Program-made: the position numbers and the translations under genes
In this document: piece after piece, positions 23,920-34,600 of the stretch
How positions within the stretch are numbered: position 1 is the stretch's first letter
Layout of the letters: the number at the start of each line of letters is the position of its first letter
Notes under the pieces: model-generated
Told to the model about the DNA's origin: nothing
Databases searched by the model: none
What the model saw: the letters and a program-made list of their open reading frames with translations, nothing else
NCBI GenBank assembly: GCA_003194525.1
Contig: NBIV01000048.1
Location: 186,001-250,000 of the forward strand
Source: Gracilariopsis chorda
Taxonomy: Eukaryota; Rhodophyta; Florideophyceae; Gracilariales; Gracilariaceae
Reading direction: 5' to 3'
Length of the DNA stretch: 64,000 bases

Positions 23920-25214
23920 TGATCTCTTTAGTTGACAACAGCCATCCAAATACTTGCCCAAACGACTCACCTTTTTCCGCAAGCATCCTATCTTCATATT
24001 CGTTATCCTATATGGCACGCGTCGAAGAGCAGTGCTAAATCACGCTGGATTACAAAATGCAAAACTCATTTCCCGTAGACCGTTTTCTACAAAATCGCAC
24101 ATTCCACCATCTATAACTCGTCAAGGCATCACTTTCGAGTCCATTACACACTCTTTGTGAGACACAACGTTCAAGCGTAAATATCGCATGAGCCATAAAT
24201 CGTTTTACAGACTGATGCGCTTGCTCTCTCCTCTCATATAAAAAAATGAAGAGATGGGAAGACGATCTGGACGTCCAACTGTTTCTACGAAAATGCCACT
24301 AGGCATAACCTTGAGTAGACTTGCAGGTGGGTCGTTTGATACGATACATCAAGTTTTCCGAACACAACGTTCAACTGTGTATAGTTTTTTCAAATGAACT
24401 TGCAACGCATTGCCTAACATACTAACCCTTCCCCGAATTGCCGACCAGTTGGAAGCACTAGAAGAGCTCTCAAACGGATTCAAACAATATAGTTCACCTG
24501 TCAGCCCATTCACTGGCTGCGTCGGAGCAATTGATGTAATCTTGAGAGATAAAGCCACCTAAGTTCAACGCTCCGAAATATTTATGCCGAAAGGGTTACT
24601 ACGCAATACCTGTTCAGGCAGTGGTAGACTCTGGGGGCAGATTTTTATTTACTTCTGCAAAATGGGTTGGGTCTACTCATGGCTCTTTGGCATATGCCAC
24701 TACACAGCTTTCCAAATATCTGAATAGCCGGAACCTCCCAGTATAATTTTGAATTGTTGGGGATGAAGCATATGTCTGTAGTGATAATCTTATTACACCA
24801 ATACCGGCTTCACAGGTTTCTTATTGGTATGAGATATCGTTCAAATTTTTCTTGTCTTCTTTGCGCATTCAAGTTGAGCAGGCTTGTGGAAGATTAGTTG
24901 CAAGATGGAGGATATTGCAGAGTCGTCTGAACTATTCGGTGAGTATAAGCGCAAGCCTTATTATTTTGTGCATGAAACTTCAGAATTTTTGCATCGATGA
25001 AGGCGAAGAAAAGCTGCGGTCGTTTTCTGTACGAGAAGTCGAAGACCTCGACAAGTATATTCTACACTGGTATGCTATCTGTAAGGAAAGCATTGGTATA
25101 ATGGCATCTACCGAATATGAAAGGCCGTCTGGTTTACTGGTGGCACGGTCTACTATGAACGCAGCGAAATGGTCGAAATCTTGCGACACTGCAATCTGCG
25201 CCGCCCAGAATTGA
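23920..25214 (+). pseudogene. Harbinger A transposase, broken
   Basis: The translated pieces follow the intact transposase of element B along its length. FKRKYRMSHKSFYRLMRLL (about 24170-24230) matches the pre-catalytic helix region. PLGITLSRLAGG (about 24297) and TGCVGAIDVILRDKAT (about 24510-24560) carry the first catalytic Asp. SSLRIQVEQACGRLVARWRI (24855-24914) carries the catalytic Glu. The C-terminal part (24852-25214) is a single open stretch, while the rest is interrupted by several stops and frame changes. This is a dead copy of the same family as 47345-48694. Confidence 0.8.
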
Positions 25215-25439
25215 CAGGAGTACCGGTGATCTGATGAACATTGATAGGAAAATTGCTGTGAGTGGAATTTTCAGGTTCGTATGCATCACTCAACACTATT
25301 CCCGTTTTGTTACCTGACAGAAATTGACTTCATTTTCCTTTGCGCTCTCAGAACAGTGCAATGGTCTGCCATCTTTGTCGAAGCCGCCACCTTCTGGCCA
25401 AAGTGCTTATGTTGGTTGTTTTGACATGCAGTGCAATTG

Positions 25440-27700
25440 ATTTTTAAGGCTAACCTTGAAATTATTTGTGCCGTTCTCGAGCGTCATGCAAAGGAAAGAA
25501 CAGCACAGGACTTAAATGAAAGGATTGGTCCTGCGCTTGCCGAAAGACGACATTCAAGTTCTGTATACAACTATAGTATGATCCCTTGATCAGACTTCTA
25601 TTCATTATATGAGGAATTCTCGAGATTTCATCGGACAGGTGTGGGAACAAAATTTGCTACACCTGCATCTACTTCCCAGCCCTACTTTACGGCCAGTCGA
25701 CCATCTTTATCTAAGTTTGCCCAAGTTACGCCGGATATTACCATTTTTGATCAAGTAAGCTCTATCTCTTCAAAACATTTCATACCTGAGCAAAGATCTG
25801 GTACGGCTAGTCCGTATACGAGAGCACCTCAGCGATTCTCTTCGAATCGCTCTGTTCCCAGATTACTTGGATCCTCACAAGCAAGAACCAAAGCGCCACC
25901 GAATTCTTCGGTTTCATGGAGAAGGGTACCTGCAAAGACTTCAGCTGTGACGCACCCCGCAAGCCACTAATGTCGATAGCTACGCGGCGTCCGTGCATGG
26001 CTTCCTCGGCTGGTCTTCCGGCTCTCCTCTTTCTGCCATGAGTTCCAGCCAGCTTCAATGGGTACGGTTCCGGACACCATCTCAATCAACAAAATAACAA
26101 GTCCTCTGTTTCAGGAGAAGTTGAACTTTGAACCGAAGCAGGAAATACTGAAGCGATATAACTTTTTTCATCCTCAAATGGTTACGGAGATTAGAGAGGT
26201 AATATCTTCTTCTAATAACATTGACATAAGACTTGCCAATCGGCCTCCAGATCTTGATATTCATATGCTATGGATTGAGATCCCAGCGGCTGTGAAGTTT
26301 TGTATCACAGCAGAAGGAGCTGTTGTAGCAGATGCCCAAGAGGTATTTAGGCCTCTTGTCGAAGGGGATTCTAATATGTATCTTTATGCTCATGTCCTCA
26401 TTTTGGAAGGTTTACGTGGGACTTGTCGGAGATTATCGGAGGAGCTTGCTACCTACTTGGCGATTCCTGAAGAACGGAGGAAGCTCAAACTAGAATGTAT
26501 TTTGGCACTACTCGTACCTGGCTCTCTGCTCAGCAAGACCAGCTGTGATAAGGTTCTTGCAAAATCTGTATACGATGGTAGAAACGAGACGGCACTGGAT
26601 TTCGTTTGTTTTCATGTACGGAAAGCAGTTATTGAGGAGCCCGTGGCTACTTCAGGTGACTTTTTTCTAACACTTGTAGGTATTTTGAAAGTCGCAGAGA
26701 AGCAGAGCACCGCGAATACGTCTCTGACTACAGATGAACTACTCGCACTGGTAGACGCTGCACGAACCGTCGTTCACAAAGCCGAGGCAACAAATGAATC
26801 CTGTAGAGTGAACACTGAGGCCAGCACAGCTTCAACAAGACATGTAATAGAGCCCGAAAATACTGATCTCATGGGGTCAAAGGAAGTAGTCGCGCAAGTT
26901 CTTCTTGAGTGGCACTGAATCTTGACTGTTGATCCTAATCGATCAATTCTATACCACGCGCTCATGAAAATCATGGAACAGGCATTTGGAAGAAGTTTCT
27001 TGAAAACAACTAAAGCCGTACAAAAATTCTTCCGAGCAGCTGTGGAGCTCGTGTCTACGGCGACTTCTCTGGTTCCGGAGTCTGAGGCGAGCGAATCACG
27101 AATATAACCCGATATTCTTTAGGCCCCTTACACGGCAGTTGAGAGTCTGATATGTATGCTTAGCACACTTTGTCATACGGAAAAAGTTGGATCCGCTTCT
27201 AAGAAAATCATGGGGATGCATTTACTATGCCATTTCTACGTCGCTGTTGCGAATCATATGCTAAAACGATGCGGCAGAGAGGATACGAGGACATATTTTC
27301 GTATGATAACTGTTATAATGGCTCAGTTGTCAGTGGGCTCGAATGTGAAGGAACAGAGTGGCACAGATGACTTTGAACCGAATATTGATCAGTTGTCTAT
27401 AGCGTTCTCTCCTAAACTTCAGGGCATTTCCTTAGGGCAGAAGCTATAAAGTTCCTAGATGACAAGGAAGACGGACTGTTCCGATGGGTACATGATCTTG
27501 GAAGCCTAACACGTGAAGATGCAGAAGTCAATCTTGACAGTCTTTCCGTGCAAAGAGGACTAATAGGCGTCCTAAGCTTATGTTCGCCATCAAGGACACC
27601 CCGGTTTGCTTTCTACTGGCTAGAACTCCTAGCAAACAAAGAATTCTTCCCAAGGCACAGTTTAAGCAATTTGGCCTAACGTCGGTGAATCTTACCGAAA
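25440..27700 (+). pseudogene. NOT1 (CCR4-NOT scaffold) fragment, left part
   Basis: NOT1 is the large scaffold of the CCR4-NOT deadenylase complex. The translation follows its C-terminal half. A piece with LNERIGPALAERRHSS (about 25500-25555) matches the end of the region before the linker. The long open segment 26058-26918 follows, then DPNRSILYHALMKIMEQAFG (about 26931-26990). RFAFYWLELLANKEFFP (about 27602-27652) matches a block just before the Not1 homology domain. Stops occur in frame (for example at 26919-26921) and the frame changes near 27440. The 5' half of the gene is absent. The piece lies inside Harbinger A in the transposase orientation and is interrupted at about 27700 by an inverted glucan-lyase piece. 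Confidence 0.8.
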
Positions 27701-29010
27701 ACCATGTTCTTTTTGTCAACTTAATCAACTTCCGTTTTAGCACAGAGAACTGCCGAGCAGAATGAGAAGCACACACACCAAAGGTTTTATGTTTGAATCT
27801 CGACCTTGTAAGACATGACACCATTCTGGCTTGGATAGAACCATCAGAAGGTGCACACAAAATACGATATCCATCCTGTTTGCCGAGAAGGAAGTGGTCA
27901 TCCTGTGCGCCGCGAACGTTTCTGTCGTTGTCGTACATGGAAGCTGCCTTGATAATCGGTTTTCCGAAAGCCGCATTCTGGTACATAGCAGTGTACAACA
28001 CCTCTTGCCAGCGATATCGGAATTCAATGATTTTTCTCAATGTAGCCATCTCGTCCTTGTACATGTACAGTTTTTGATAGTATTTTCCCTCGTGCTTGCC
28101 CTCGACCAACCTACAGTAGTGGTTTCTGAATCACGGTAGTTAGCAAACCGCCTGCACGGATCTTACCATTAGATCCCCGGGACAAAATTTTCGTCCGTCA
28201 TACGAAGTAAACCCTCCAATGTCGGACCCAACTAGTGGAAGGCAAGAATTGTTCATGTTAACGATGTTCGCGATCATCATTTGGAGATATCTTTGGGAGG
28301 AAGAGTTGTCTTCAACCCACATTCCTCCAAAATGCTGGTTGCCGAAGTAACCTCCATGACTGATCATAGAACTGCGGCGGAACTTCGTTAGAGTGTCTGC
28401 ATTTGCAAGTATCCATTCCTTCCTCGTAGATTCATAGAGTGTGTACGCATGCCTATTGCGTTGAGTGAAAACCGGTTCCCTTCCATGATTCTCATATCGC
28501 ATATCAGTCACTAGCACTTGTGGATGGTAAGGTTTCCAATTTTATCGTCCGTTCGAAGGATCATTCTCATTCGGCCAGCCGTAAGGTGATCTCATATCGA
28601 CTGCGTCGCCCACTTTGTGTGGCATCATAGCTGGAACTGTCATGTCTTGCCAGACGAAATTCAGACCAATTTTGAAGAGCTTGTTGTAGTTATCTCCCCA
28701 CCATTCAGCTACACCCGATCGACCCCAGTCTGGGAAAAGTGTATCAAAAATCCCTCCGCCACCATATTCCAGATGTCCAATGTACGCATCTCTCGGCCCG
28801 TCGTTGGCAGTTCCGAAGTTGGTGCTCGTCAGTGGGTCATTCTTCGTGTACAAACCCTTCTCCCTCAATGTCTGATTGACTTCGTAATCTGCCCTACAGT
28901 TGTCGTTTCTCAAGAAGCAAGTAACATTCGTCTGACATACAAGGCCTTTGTCATGTGCCCATTCAAACACCGACTTGTTATTCGAGTCTCCCCCGATGCC
29001 TACTTCCTGT
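27700..29010 (-). pseudogene. Alpha-1,4-glucan lyase (GH31) fragment inserted in NOT1
   Basis: Alpha-1,4-glucan lyase cleaves starch-type glucans to 1,5-anhydrofructose. Three minus-strand open segments (28970-28542, 28517-28140 and from 28109 down to about 27760) follow its catalytic domain in order. FVWQDMTVPAMMPHKVGD carries the GH31 nucleophile Asp. VTDMRYENHGREPVFTQRN follows, then NQHFGGMWVEDN and PLVGSDIGGFTSYD with the second acidic region. Last come WQEVLYTAMYQNAAFGKP and DGYRILCAP. Frame changes and stops separate the pieces, and both ends of the enzyme are missing. The family is known from red algae and some fungi. It is reversed relative to NOT1 and sits almost exactly between adjoining NOT1 blocks. 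Confidence 0.88.
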
Positions 29011-29014
29011 TAAG

Positions 29015-29975
29015 AACGTGAATGGTTGGGCTTTGTTTCGGCATTTGCTTCTTTCGTTTCTTCAGTTCATCTCTAGATATTTGAAAAACTCTACTGAAAC
29101 GCTCTCAGTGGTTGTTCGAACGCTTTACAATGGGTTGCTGAGAGTGTTGTTAGTTATACTCCATGACTTTTCAGAGTTCTTTTGCGCATATCACCTGGAC
29201 TTCTGCAATGTTATACCTAATAACTGCATTCAGCTTTGGGATTTGGTTCTTTCGTCGTTCCCGAAACAAATGCGCCTTCGTGATCCGTTCGCTCCTGATC
29301 TGAACGTGAAGAGACTGCCGGAAATGATGAATCCTCCGTTAATGCTATCGAATTTTTGACTCCGTTACAGGGTAGTGGCATGAAAGGGGTGATTGGTACG
29401 TACTTGAAATCGAGTGGAAGGTTCAGTGGACAAGGGATGTCACTTGATCTTGTGAAGTATATCCGCTCCATTGGTTACAAGGGACAGAACAGTTACAAGC
29501 TTACCGCACTCAATTCTTAAATCGTGTATCTAGACCAGAATTTTACGTCCGGTTCCAGTGACCGTGATAGCTTGAACATGCCTTCTACGGATATCATTCG
29601 TTTCTTGACTTCTCAACTCGACCTCTAGGTGCAAACACATCTTTTCAATGCACTTACAAACCAGCTCTGTTTCCCCAAAAGTAGCACTACGTATTTCAGG
29701 AATGTGATCCTCATTTTATTCCGCGAATCTAGTAGTGAGTGGGGGAAGGAAGAGATTGCAAAATTGCTGGTGGAGAGGCTAATTGCGAACAGACCACAAC
29801 CGCGGGGAGTACTAACTACGTTTGTTGGCTGCTGAAGAATCCTGATTACAAATTTTGGAACTACTCGTTCTTAACTTGTTCGCCTAAAATTGAGGACCTG
29901 TTTCAGAATGTTTCAAAGCATTGTATGGCGCCTTCATTTCAGAATAGACGCCAATCACTGGTTTCTGTGAAGTAG
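29015..29975 (+). pseudogene. NOT1 fragment, right part (Not1 C-terminal domain)
   Basis: The NOT1 homology resumes directly after the lyase piece and runs to the protein's C-terminus. Recognisable blocks are GLLRVLLVILHDFSEFFCAY, CNVIPNNCIQLWDLVLSSFP and RLRDPFAPDLNVKRLPE. Further on are NALTNQLCFPKSSTTYF, LLVERLIANRPQPRGVLTTF, then KFWNYSFLTCSPKIEDLFQN near the end. Several stops and frame changes interrupt it (for example after 29356, at 29518 and at 29833). Because the host 3' end is included, the captured piece may cover the original gene terminus. The intact NOT1 gene must lie elsewhere. Confidence 0.88.
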
Positions 29976-30349
29976 GGCGGCAAAACATGGCTAGGCAGAA
30001 CTAGTATTAGTGTAAAGCATTTCCCATTGTATACATTGTAGAAAGCCAACCCTTTAGCCCCTCCTATCAGGAACATGGGACATAATTACCAAGCACTAGA
30101 ATAGGCAAGATATTCCGCAAGGAATCGCAATTGCAAGTTATCATTCTCGTACGTGTTGAATGTTCTTTACCACGAGATGGAAACCGTTGGTATAAGAAGC
30201 ATTGATATCTCTACTTTCCAGCCGAAAATTGGGCCTCGCTAAGGATTTGATCCACATCATCATTCACCGATAAGTAAAGCAATATTATTCGCCGACTTTG
30301 TTATGCTATACTCTCATTTCGCCCCGAGAGTCACTCGTCGAGTGTAATG

Positions 30350-30980
30350 CTATTCTTGCTGACCATTCCATGGAACATCAGAATCTCTGTAGCGATTCAG
30401 TGCTCTCTCCATAAAGGAGGTATGATCTCCTTGTTCACGGATCAACTTCTGCATATCATCTGGGAGGCTACTTATGGCTATTTTAGCAGTTGAAGAGATA
30501 ACTTTCTGTCGTGGTTCAATGAATGTAGTCAATGTGTTTAACAAAGCTGCCTCAAAAGAAATCAATACACCAAAAGCAATGTTAGTCTGTCTGTATTTCA
30601 CTGATTTTCATGTACCTTCAACTGCTTTTTCCCAGTGACTTAAAATCTTCGAGACGACACAGCGACCAACTCGAACCGTGTAGGTAGATGATCGATCACC
30701 ATCAGATTCCCAACTTGGGTTCTGCGGCATAAAGAGTGGCTGAATAACGCATGGCGACAACTCCAACGAAGCGTTCAAACAAAACCTCAACAACCCGACA
30801 AAAGTGGCTTACTTTCCTCTCTTGAAACGTGGCAAACATATCAAAACGAAACCAAACCCAGTATAGATAGAATGCAAACAGTAGCAGAAGCGAAATATGC
30901 GTGGCCACCACAATCACCGCCCAAAATACCACCCAAACCATTAACACCAATATGTCCAACAACAACATATAAAACAGCAC
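30350..30980 (-). other. Unassigned minus-strand segment, hydrophobic N-terminal part
   Basis: Between the NOT1 fragment and the accessory gene remains lie three short minus-strand open stretches (30980-30702, 30793-30608, 30601-30350). The first is strongly hydrophobic (WVVFWAVIVVATHISLLLLF) and would form two or three membrane segments. The last ends with a soluble-looking region (SSLPDDMQKLIREQGDHTSF). I do not recognise the protein. Given the neighbours it may be another captured host fragment. The 29976-30349 spacer shows nothing. Confidence 0.3.
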
Positions 30981-31020
30981 GGAACGATAAAAAAAAGGAA
31001 ATCAAAAGGCAGTAGAGAAA

Positions 31021-32450
31021 CTAGATAGCATCGCTCTCTGCATCAGGTCTGGACTTTTCAACCATCTTCTTTAACCTCTTCAGCAGATGGCTATGGTTTT
31101 GTTGTAATAATTCCACCAAATCCTCATTATGCAGATCTCCAGCTCTTTTGATCTGCATTGAGCTCTCTGCAAAGTACGTTGCTAGTATGACTCGATGATC
31201 AGATTTGCCCCTCTGCTTTTCTTCATCTGAATTCTGTGGCCCTGCATTCCTCTCACGATCTATGGCAAGATACTCACGCAAAATTGCATCTGTTACTCTG
31301 AAATCTTAATCGATTGAACCACTTCTCTTGATATTTCTCTAAGATCTTTATAGATTACACTGTTTTCTGTCCCAAAGTTACTCCTTCGCTCCACCGCAGC
31401 CTTCTGTTGTTCACTCCGTTAGAAAACCTCTTCAATACCTCCTTTATCTTCCTCAATGAGCTTCGAGGTTGTTGAGAGCAGATCTTCTGCCTCGTGTGCG
31501 GTACCGATGCGTGATACGCAAAAAAGACATAAACCCGTTTCGAATCGGTAGTCAGTTCACCTTTCGGGGTCATCCGTAGAAAGTTGCAAATGTTACTTTG
31601 GTCGTTCTGCGCTGACGTAGACCAGTTTTTCCTTGCTATAGTAACCATCTTCTTTCCACTGCTGTACTGTTTTTTTAACACGAAAGCGCTACGGTCGCAT
31701 AGAGTTCTCAAATTAGATTCTACCTCATCCAATCTCTCAGCAAAACTGTGACTCGAATCCACATTCATATCATTAATCGATTTTCAAGAACCAACCAGTA
31801 CGAATCCCACGTTACATTAGCCTCCAAATATCTTCGATTCAATGTCTTACCGATAACCTTATCGAGGGAACTCTTCGCAAGTTTGTCGTCCCTTAAAACT
31901 ATAATAAGCCTAGCAAATTCATTGAGACTGAAGCTTGAATCACTGTGCTCGACTTCCCTATCCACCGTGAGCGGAAATACAGACCCTGGGTCTACCGCTT
32001 TGTAATCAAAAATACGTGTCATAACCACTTCGCGGTCATTAAAGTGAATCATATTAAGAAACTCACCTACGCCAGGCAAATTAAAAACTGTCGAACGGCG
32101 ACTGACCGTCTCGTTTTCTCATTGAATAAGAGCTTTGAGTTCATCTTTTGGTGAAAGACAATACCCGATACTGGTACTTTCGAAAATTTTAGTGTGAAAA
32201 TATAATACTAACCGCGAATGAAGTTTAGCACGAGTTCGATTACGAATGCGAAGCCTAAACGGCTTTGAAATCGCTTGTAAGTCTTTGACGGTCTTTTCCA
32301 AGAGCAATCAAGATTAAAAGGGTATATCTGTAGTTTTTCGAAAATTGGGTTTATTGTAGGGAGAGATAGTAATGTTGGAGAACAACGCCAAAGTGGATAG
32401 ATCCTTACAACCCGTTGCGGTACTGGTGGCTGCATTTTGGTTTGGTGCCA
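31021..32450 (-). pseudogene. Harbinger A SAP-like accessory gene, broken
   Basis: Four minus-strand pieces follow the intact accessory protein of element B (41572-43185) in order. LLEKTVKDLQAISKPFRLRI (about 32305-32250) matches its SAP-like helix-extended-helix. FSLNEFARLIIVLRDDKLAK (about 31937-31878) matches FSLSEFARLCVILRDDNQAR. AFVLKKQYSSGKKMVTIARK matches the ALLKTHYRDSKKNFTVYYQN region. A C-terminal helix (31281-31021) matches the last helix. Stops and frame changes separate the pieces. The gene converges on the transposase and sits next to the right TIR, as in element B. Confidence 0.72.
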
Positions 32451-32868
32451 TTTGTTGTCGTGTTGTACATTCTGAGTTTCTCGTACATGATGGTGGGTGC
32501 TTGCGTTGACTCCTGCAATTAGAGGGGATGGAAGCAGGGCAAAGACTTTTGTCTTGCAGGATTATGGTTGTACGAGAAACAAAGATAAGGTAGGGGTGCG
32601 CCAAAAAGGACAAAGCGCTTGCCGTGAGAAATTATAGATTGTGTATTGTACAACTAAATTGCTAACAGAACAGGTTTTTGGGGCATACGGAGGGTCTTCA
32701 AATCTGAATGATTGGTTTACAATCGACCAAGTGGCGTGCCCTCGTTTTAGAAGCTTCTCTGCCTACAGAGAAGAGGACTTTAAGAAATTGACATGGCTTT
32801 CACGTTCAATACGGTTCCATGTTGATCCCGCAAATCCAAAGGCCTATATGGGTGTGCACGGGCTTCGT

Positions 32869-32890
32869 TCACGCTTGTTTAGACACCGTC
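32869..32890 (-). repeat. Right TIR of Harbinger A
   Basis: Read from the outside inward on minus it begins GACGGTGTCTAAACAAGCGT, matching the left TIR. The three bases outside (TGA, 32891-32893) differ by one from the left flank TAA. Confidence 0.78.
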
Positions 32891-33202
32891 TGAGTCGCGC
32901 TTGGCACTGCCTGCCAAGTGCGGGGGACAGTGACTAAGACGGAAGACTTCTCACTGCGTTATCTCCCCTTTGAACGGACCCTGTGCGCGGCGCAAAATGT
33001 CTGCACAGCCAATAATATCGGCCAAGCCGTCAGGCACTACACCATGTTTTTCAATTCAGAGGGTGATAGTCAAAGCTGTGAGCATAAGCGCTGTAATTAA
33101 GAGCTTAATTGGTTTGTTTTGATGCTGTAAACAGTATGAAGACGAGAACTCCGAGACTTACACGTTTTCGACGCGTCATGACACGGAAGAAGACCTCCGT
33201 TG

Positions 33203-33956
33203 CAGGGTTCGGTTTCCATCGATGGGATTGCAATTGATGGCAATCCCAAAGATTGCAATCCGGGATTGCAACAAATTTCAAAGATTGCAATTCGATGGGG
33301 TGTGAACAGACCCATCAACACATCAGATTGCAAAGATAGTACCCATAAATTTGAAATCAAAGGTACCGCTAGTCGTTAAACTGCGTTCAATATATCGATA
33401 TACAAAGAACTGTAAACTCATAAAAACTCTACCGTTGACAATCTACATCTCTTCAGAGATGCTTAGCAAAAATTCAACAGCTCAAGAGCTGTTTTAATCT
33501 TTCATAACCATATAAAAGCTCATCAAGTTCTTCTTTAACGTTAGGCCTGTCCTTTGTTCACGTTTTGTTAGGTATGTGGCTGAGGTGGAACATCTGTGGT
33601 TAATGGCTGGTACTGTTCTGTCGGAAAATCGGATGAGAACAAGCCCTCATTTGTTTGAATCTATTTTGTTTTTGCGAGTTAATGCCTGGTTCTGGGGTGT
33701 CGAAGTTCTGCAACAGGCCTTCGAGGCTGTTAGAAAGGACGGAACCGCGGTGCAGTGAGCCACAGTACCTTTGATAGCACCCTACAGAATGGTGATGGGC
33801 ATTGGGATTGCGGTTCAGAGAAGCGATGGGGTTGGGGATTGCAGTCTTCCTACTGGGATTTCAGTCGATGGGAAATCTCATCAAGGGGATCCCATCAATT
33901 GCAAAATTGCTGCTACTCCCACCCATACCCTTCCCATCAGATTGTTTCCACCCCTG
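33203..33956. mobile_element. Non-autonomous hAT-type element (MITE-like)
   Basis: This 754-bp element starts CAGGGTTCGG and ends with the reverse complement of CAGGGGTGGA, short hAT-like termini. It is flanked by a perfect 8-bp direct repeat, CTCCGTTG, at 33195-33202 and 33957-33964, the length hAT transposases make. Inside each end are repeated motifs of the form GGGATTGCAAT (for example 33222-33330, and again at 33790-33920), plausible transposase-binding sites. It encodes no transposase, and the short open frames inside it are repeat shadows. Confidence 0.8.
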
Positions 33957-33964
33957 CTCCGTTG

Positions 33965-34365
33965 TAGAAGTGGTCATGGCACTCAAGAATCGGTGATACG
34001 GTTTGAGGTCTGGGAGTGCTATAGCCGAACTTCACACTAAGATCGTGCATTCATCCGCATTAGCTCTTCGGTGGGTGTACATGGATTCCTTACTGCTTGA
34101 CGGAAAAGAGGGTGCACGTACTTATTCAAGTGCAAAAAAGTCCGCTAAACGAAATCTGTAGTGATGGTTAAAATTTCAAAGGAAAACGCAGTGGTCTGCT
34201 GGGTCAATTTGATGATTAACTGCTTCAGATTTGAAGGACATCGGCGAGATTTTATCGAGAAAGAGAGAACTATAGATGGATTTCGATGGATTAGGGACTA
34301 TCGTTTGGGATTTACGAAGCAACGCTCATGACAAAGAGAATAGGCAACACTGAAACTGGAGATTT
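33965..34365. other. Spacer, no gene seen
   Basis: The AT-leaning stretch between the hAT-type element and the copia element has no supported gene. Its last five bases with the next one (GGCAC, 34366-34370) are the copia target duplication. Confidence 0.4.
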
Positions 34366-34370
34366 GGCAC

Positions 34371-34600
34371 TTTAGCTTGATCACGACTTGGATACCTCTC
34401 TTTACTTCGTCAAGGCACTCTTATCTTCTTAAGTATTCATTCTGGAGCCTAGTTCTTGCCCAAATCGTGCATACAATTCAATCTATTGTCAAATATCTAT
34501 CTATCGTAAAGAAAGATATTATCGCGTAAGTCACAATTCATTCTATAATATCAGAACGCATGCAAACTGTCAACAGACTAAGGTTAACATCCAGTCAACA
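34371..34600 (-). repeat. 3' LTR of copia element
   Basis: This 230-bp copy matches the 5' LTR. On minus it is preceded by a purine-rich tract (GAGAGGGTG at about 34601-34609) that would act as the polypurine primer for plus-strand synthesis. Confidence 0.92.

Larger units (their letters stand above)
23747..32890. mobile_element. PIF/Harbinger element A carrying host gene fragments
   Basis: A 9.1-kb element bounded by matching terminal inverted repeats: the left end from 23747 and the right end back from 32890 agree at 20 of the first 22 positions. The shared core is GGTGTCTAAACAAGCGTGA. The flanking trinucleotides TAA and TGA fit a diverged 3-bp TNA target duplication, as PIF/Harbinger elements make. 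Inside, a decayed transposase (plus, to 25214) and a decayed SAP-like accessory gene (minus, 31021-32450) sit at opposite ends. They converge on a middle made of host gene pieces: NOT1, an inverted glucan-lyase piece inside it, and an unassigned segment. The two element genes are broken, so this copy is non-autonomous. Confidence 0.8.

Noticed and set aside
26058-26918. A 286-codon open frame that could be called an intact gene
   Set aside because: It is only the middle of a NOT1-like fragment. Homology runs past both ends, the stop at 26919-26921 is inside the homologous region, and further stops and a frame change follow.
26919-27118. TGA and TAA codons inside the NOT1 frame as possible recoding
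   Set aside because: Other host frames here (carbonic anhydrase, Harbinger B genes) use normal stops, and the NOT1 piece also shows frame changes, so decay is the simpler reading.
27528-28109. A 193-codon minus frame as one protein
   Set aside because: Its first half is glucan lyase, but the last part is the antisense of the NOT1 fragment at about 27530-27690.
32971-32979. GAACGGACC as the right end of Harbinger A, by likeness to the TIR of element B
   Set aside because: The match is short and has no partner on the left side, whereas 32869-32890 pairs with 23747-23768 at 20 of 22 positions.
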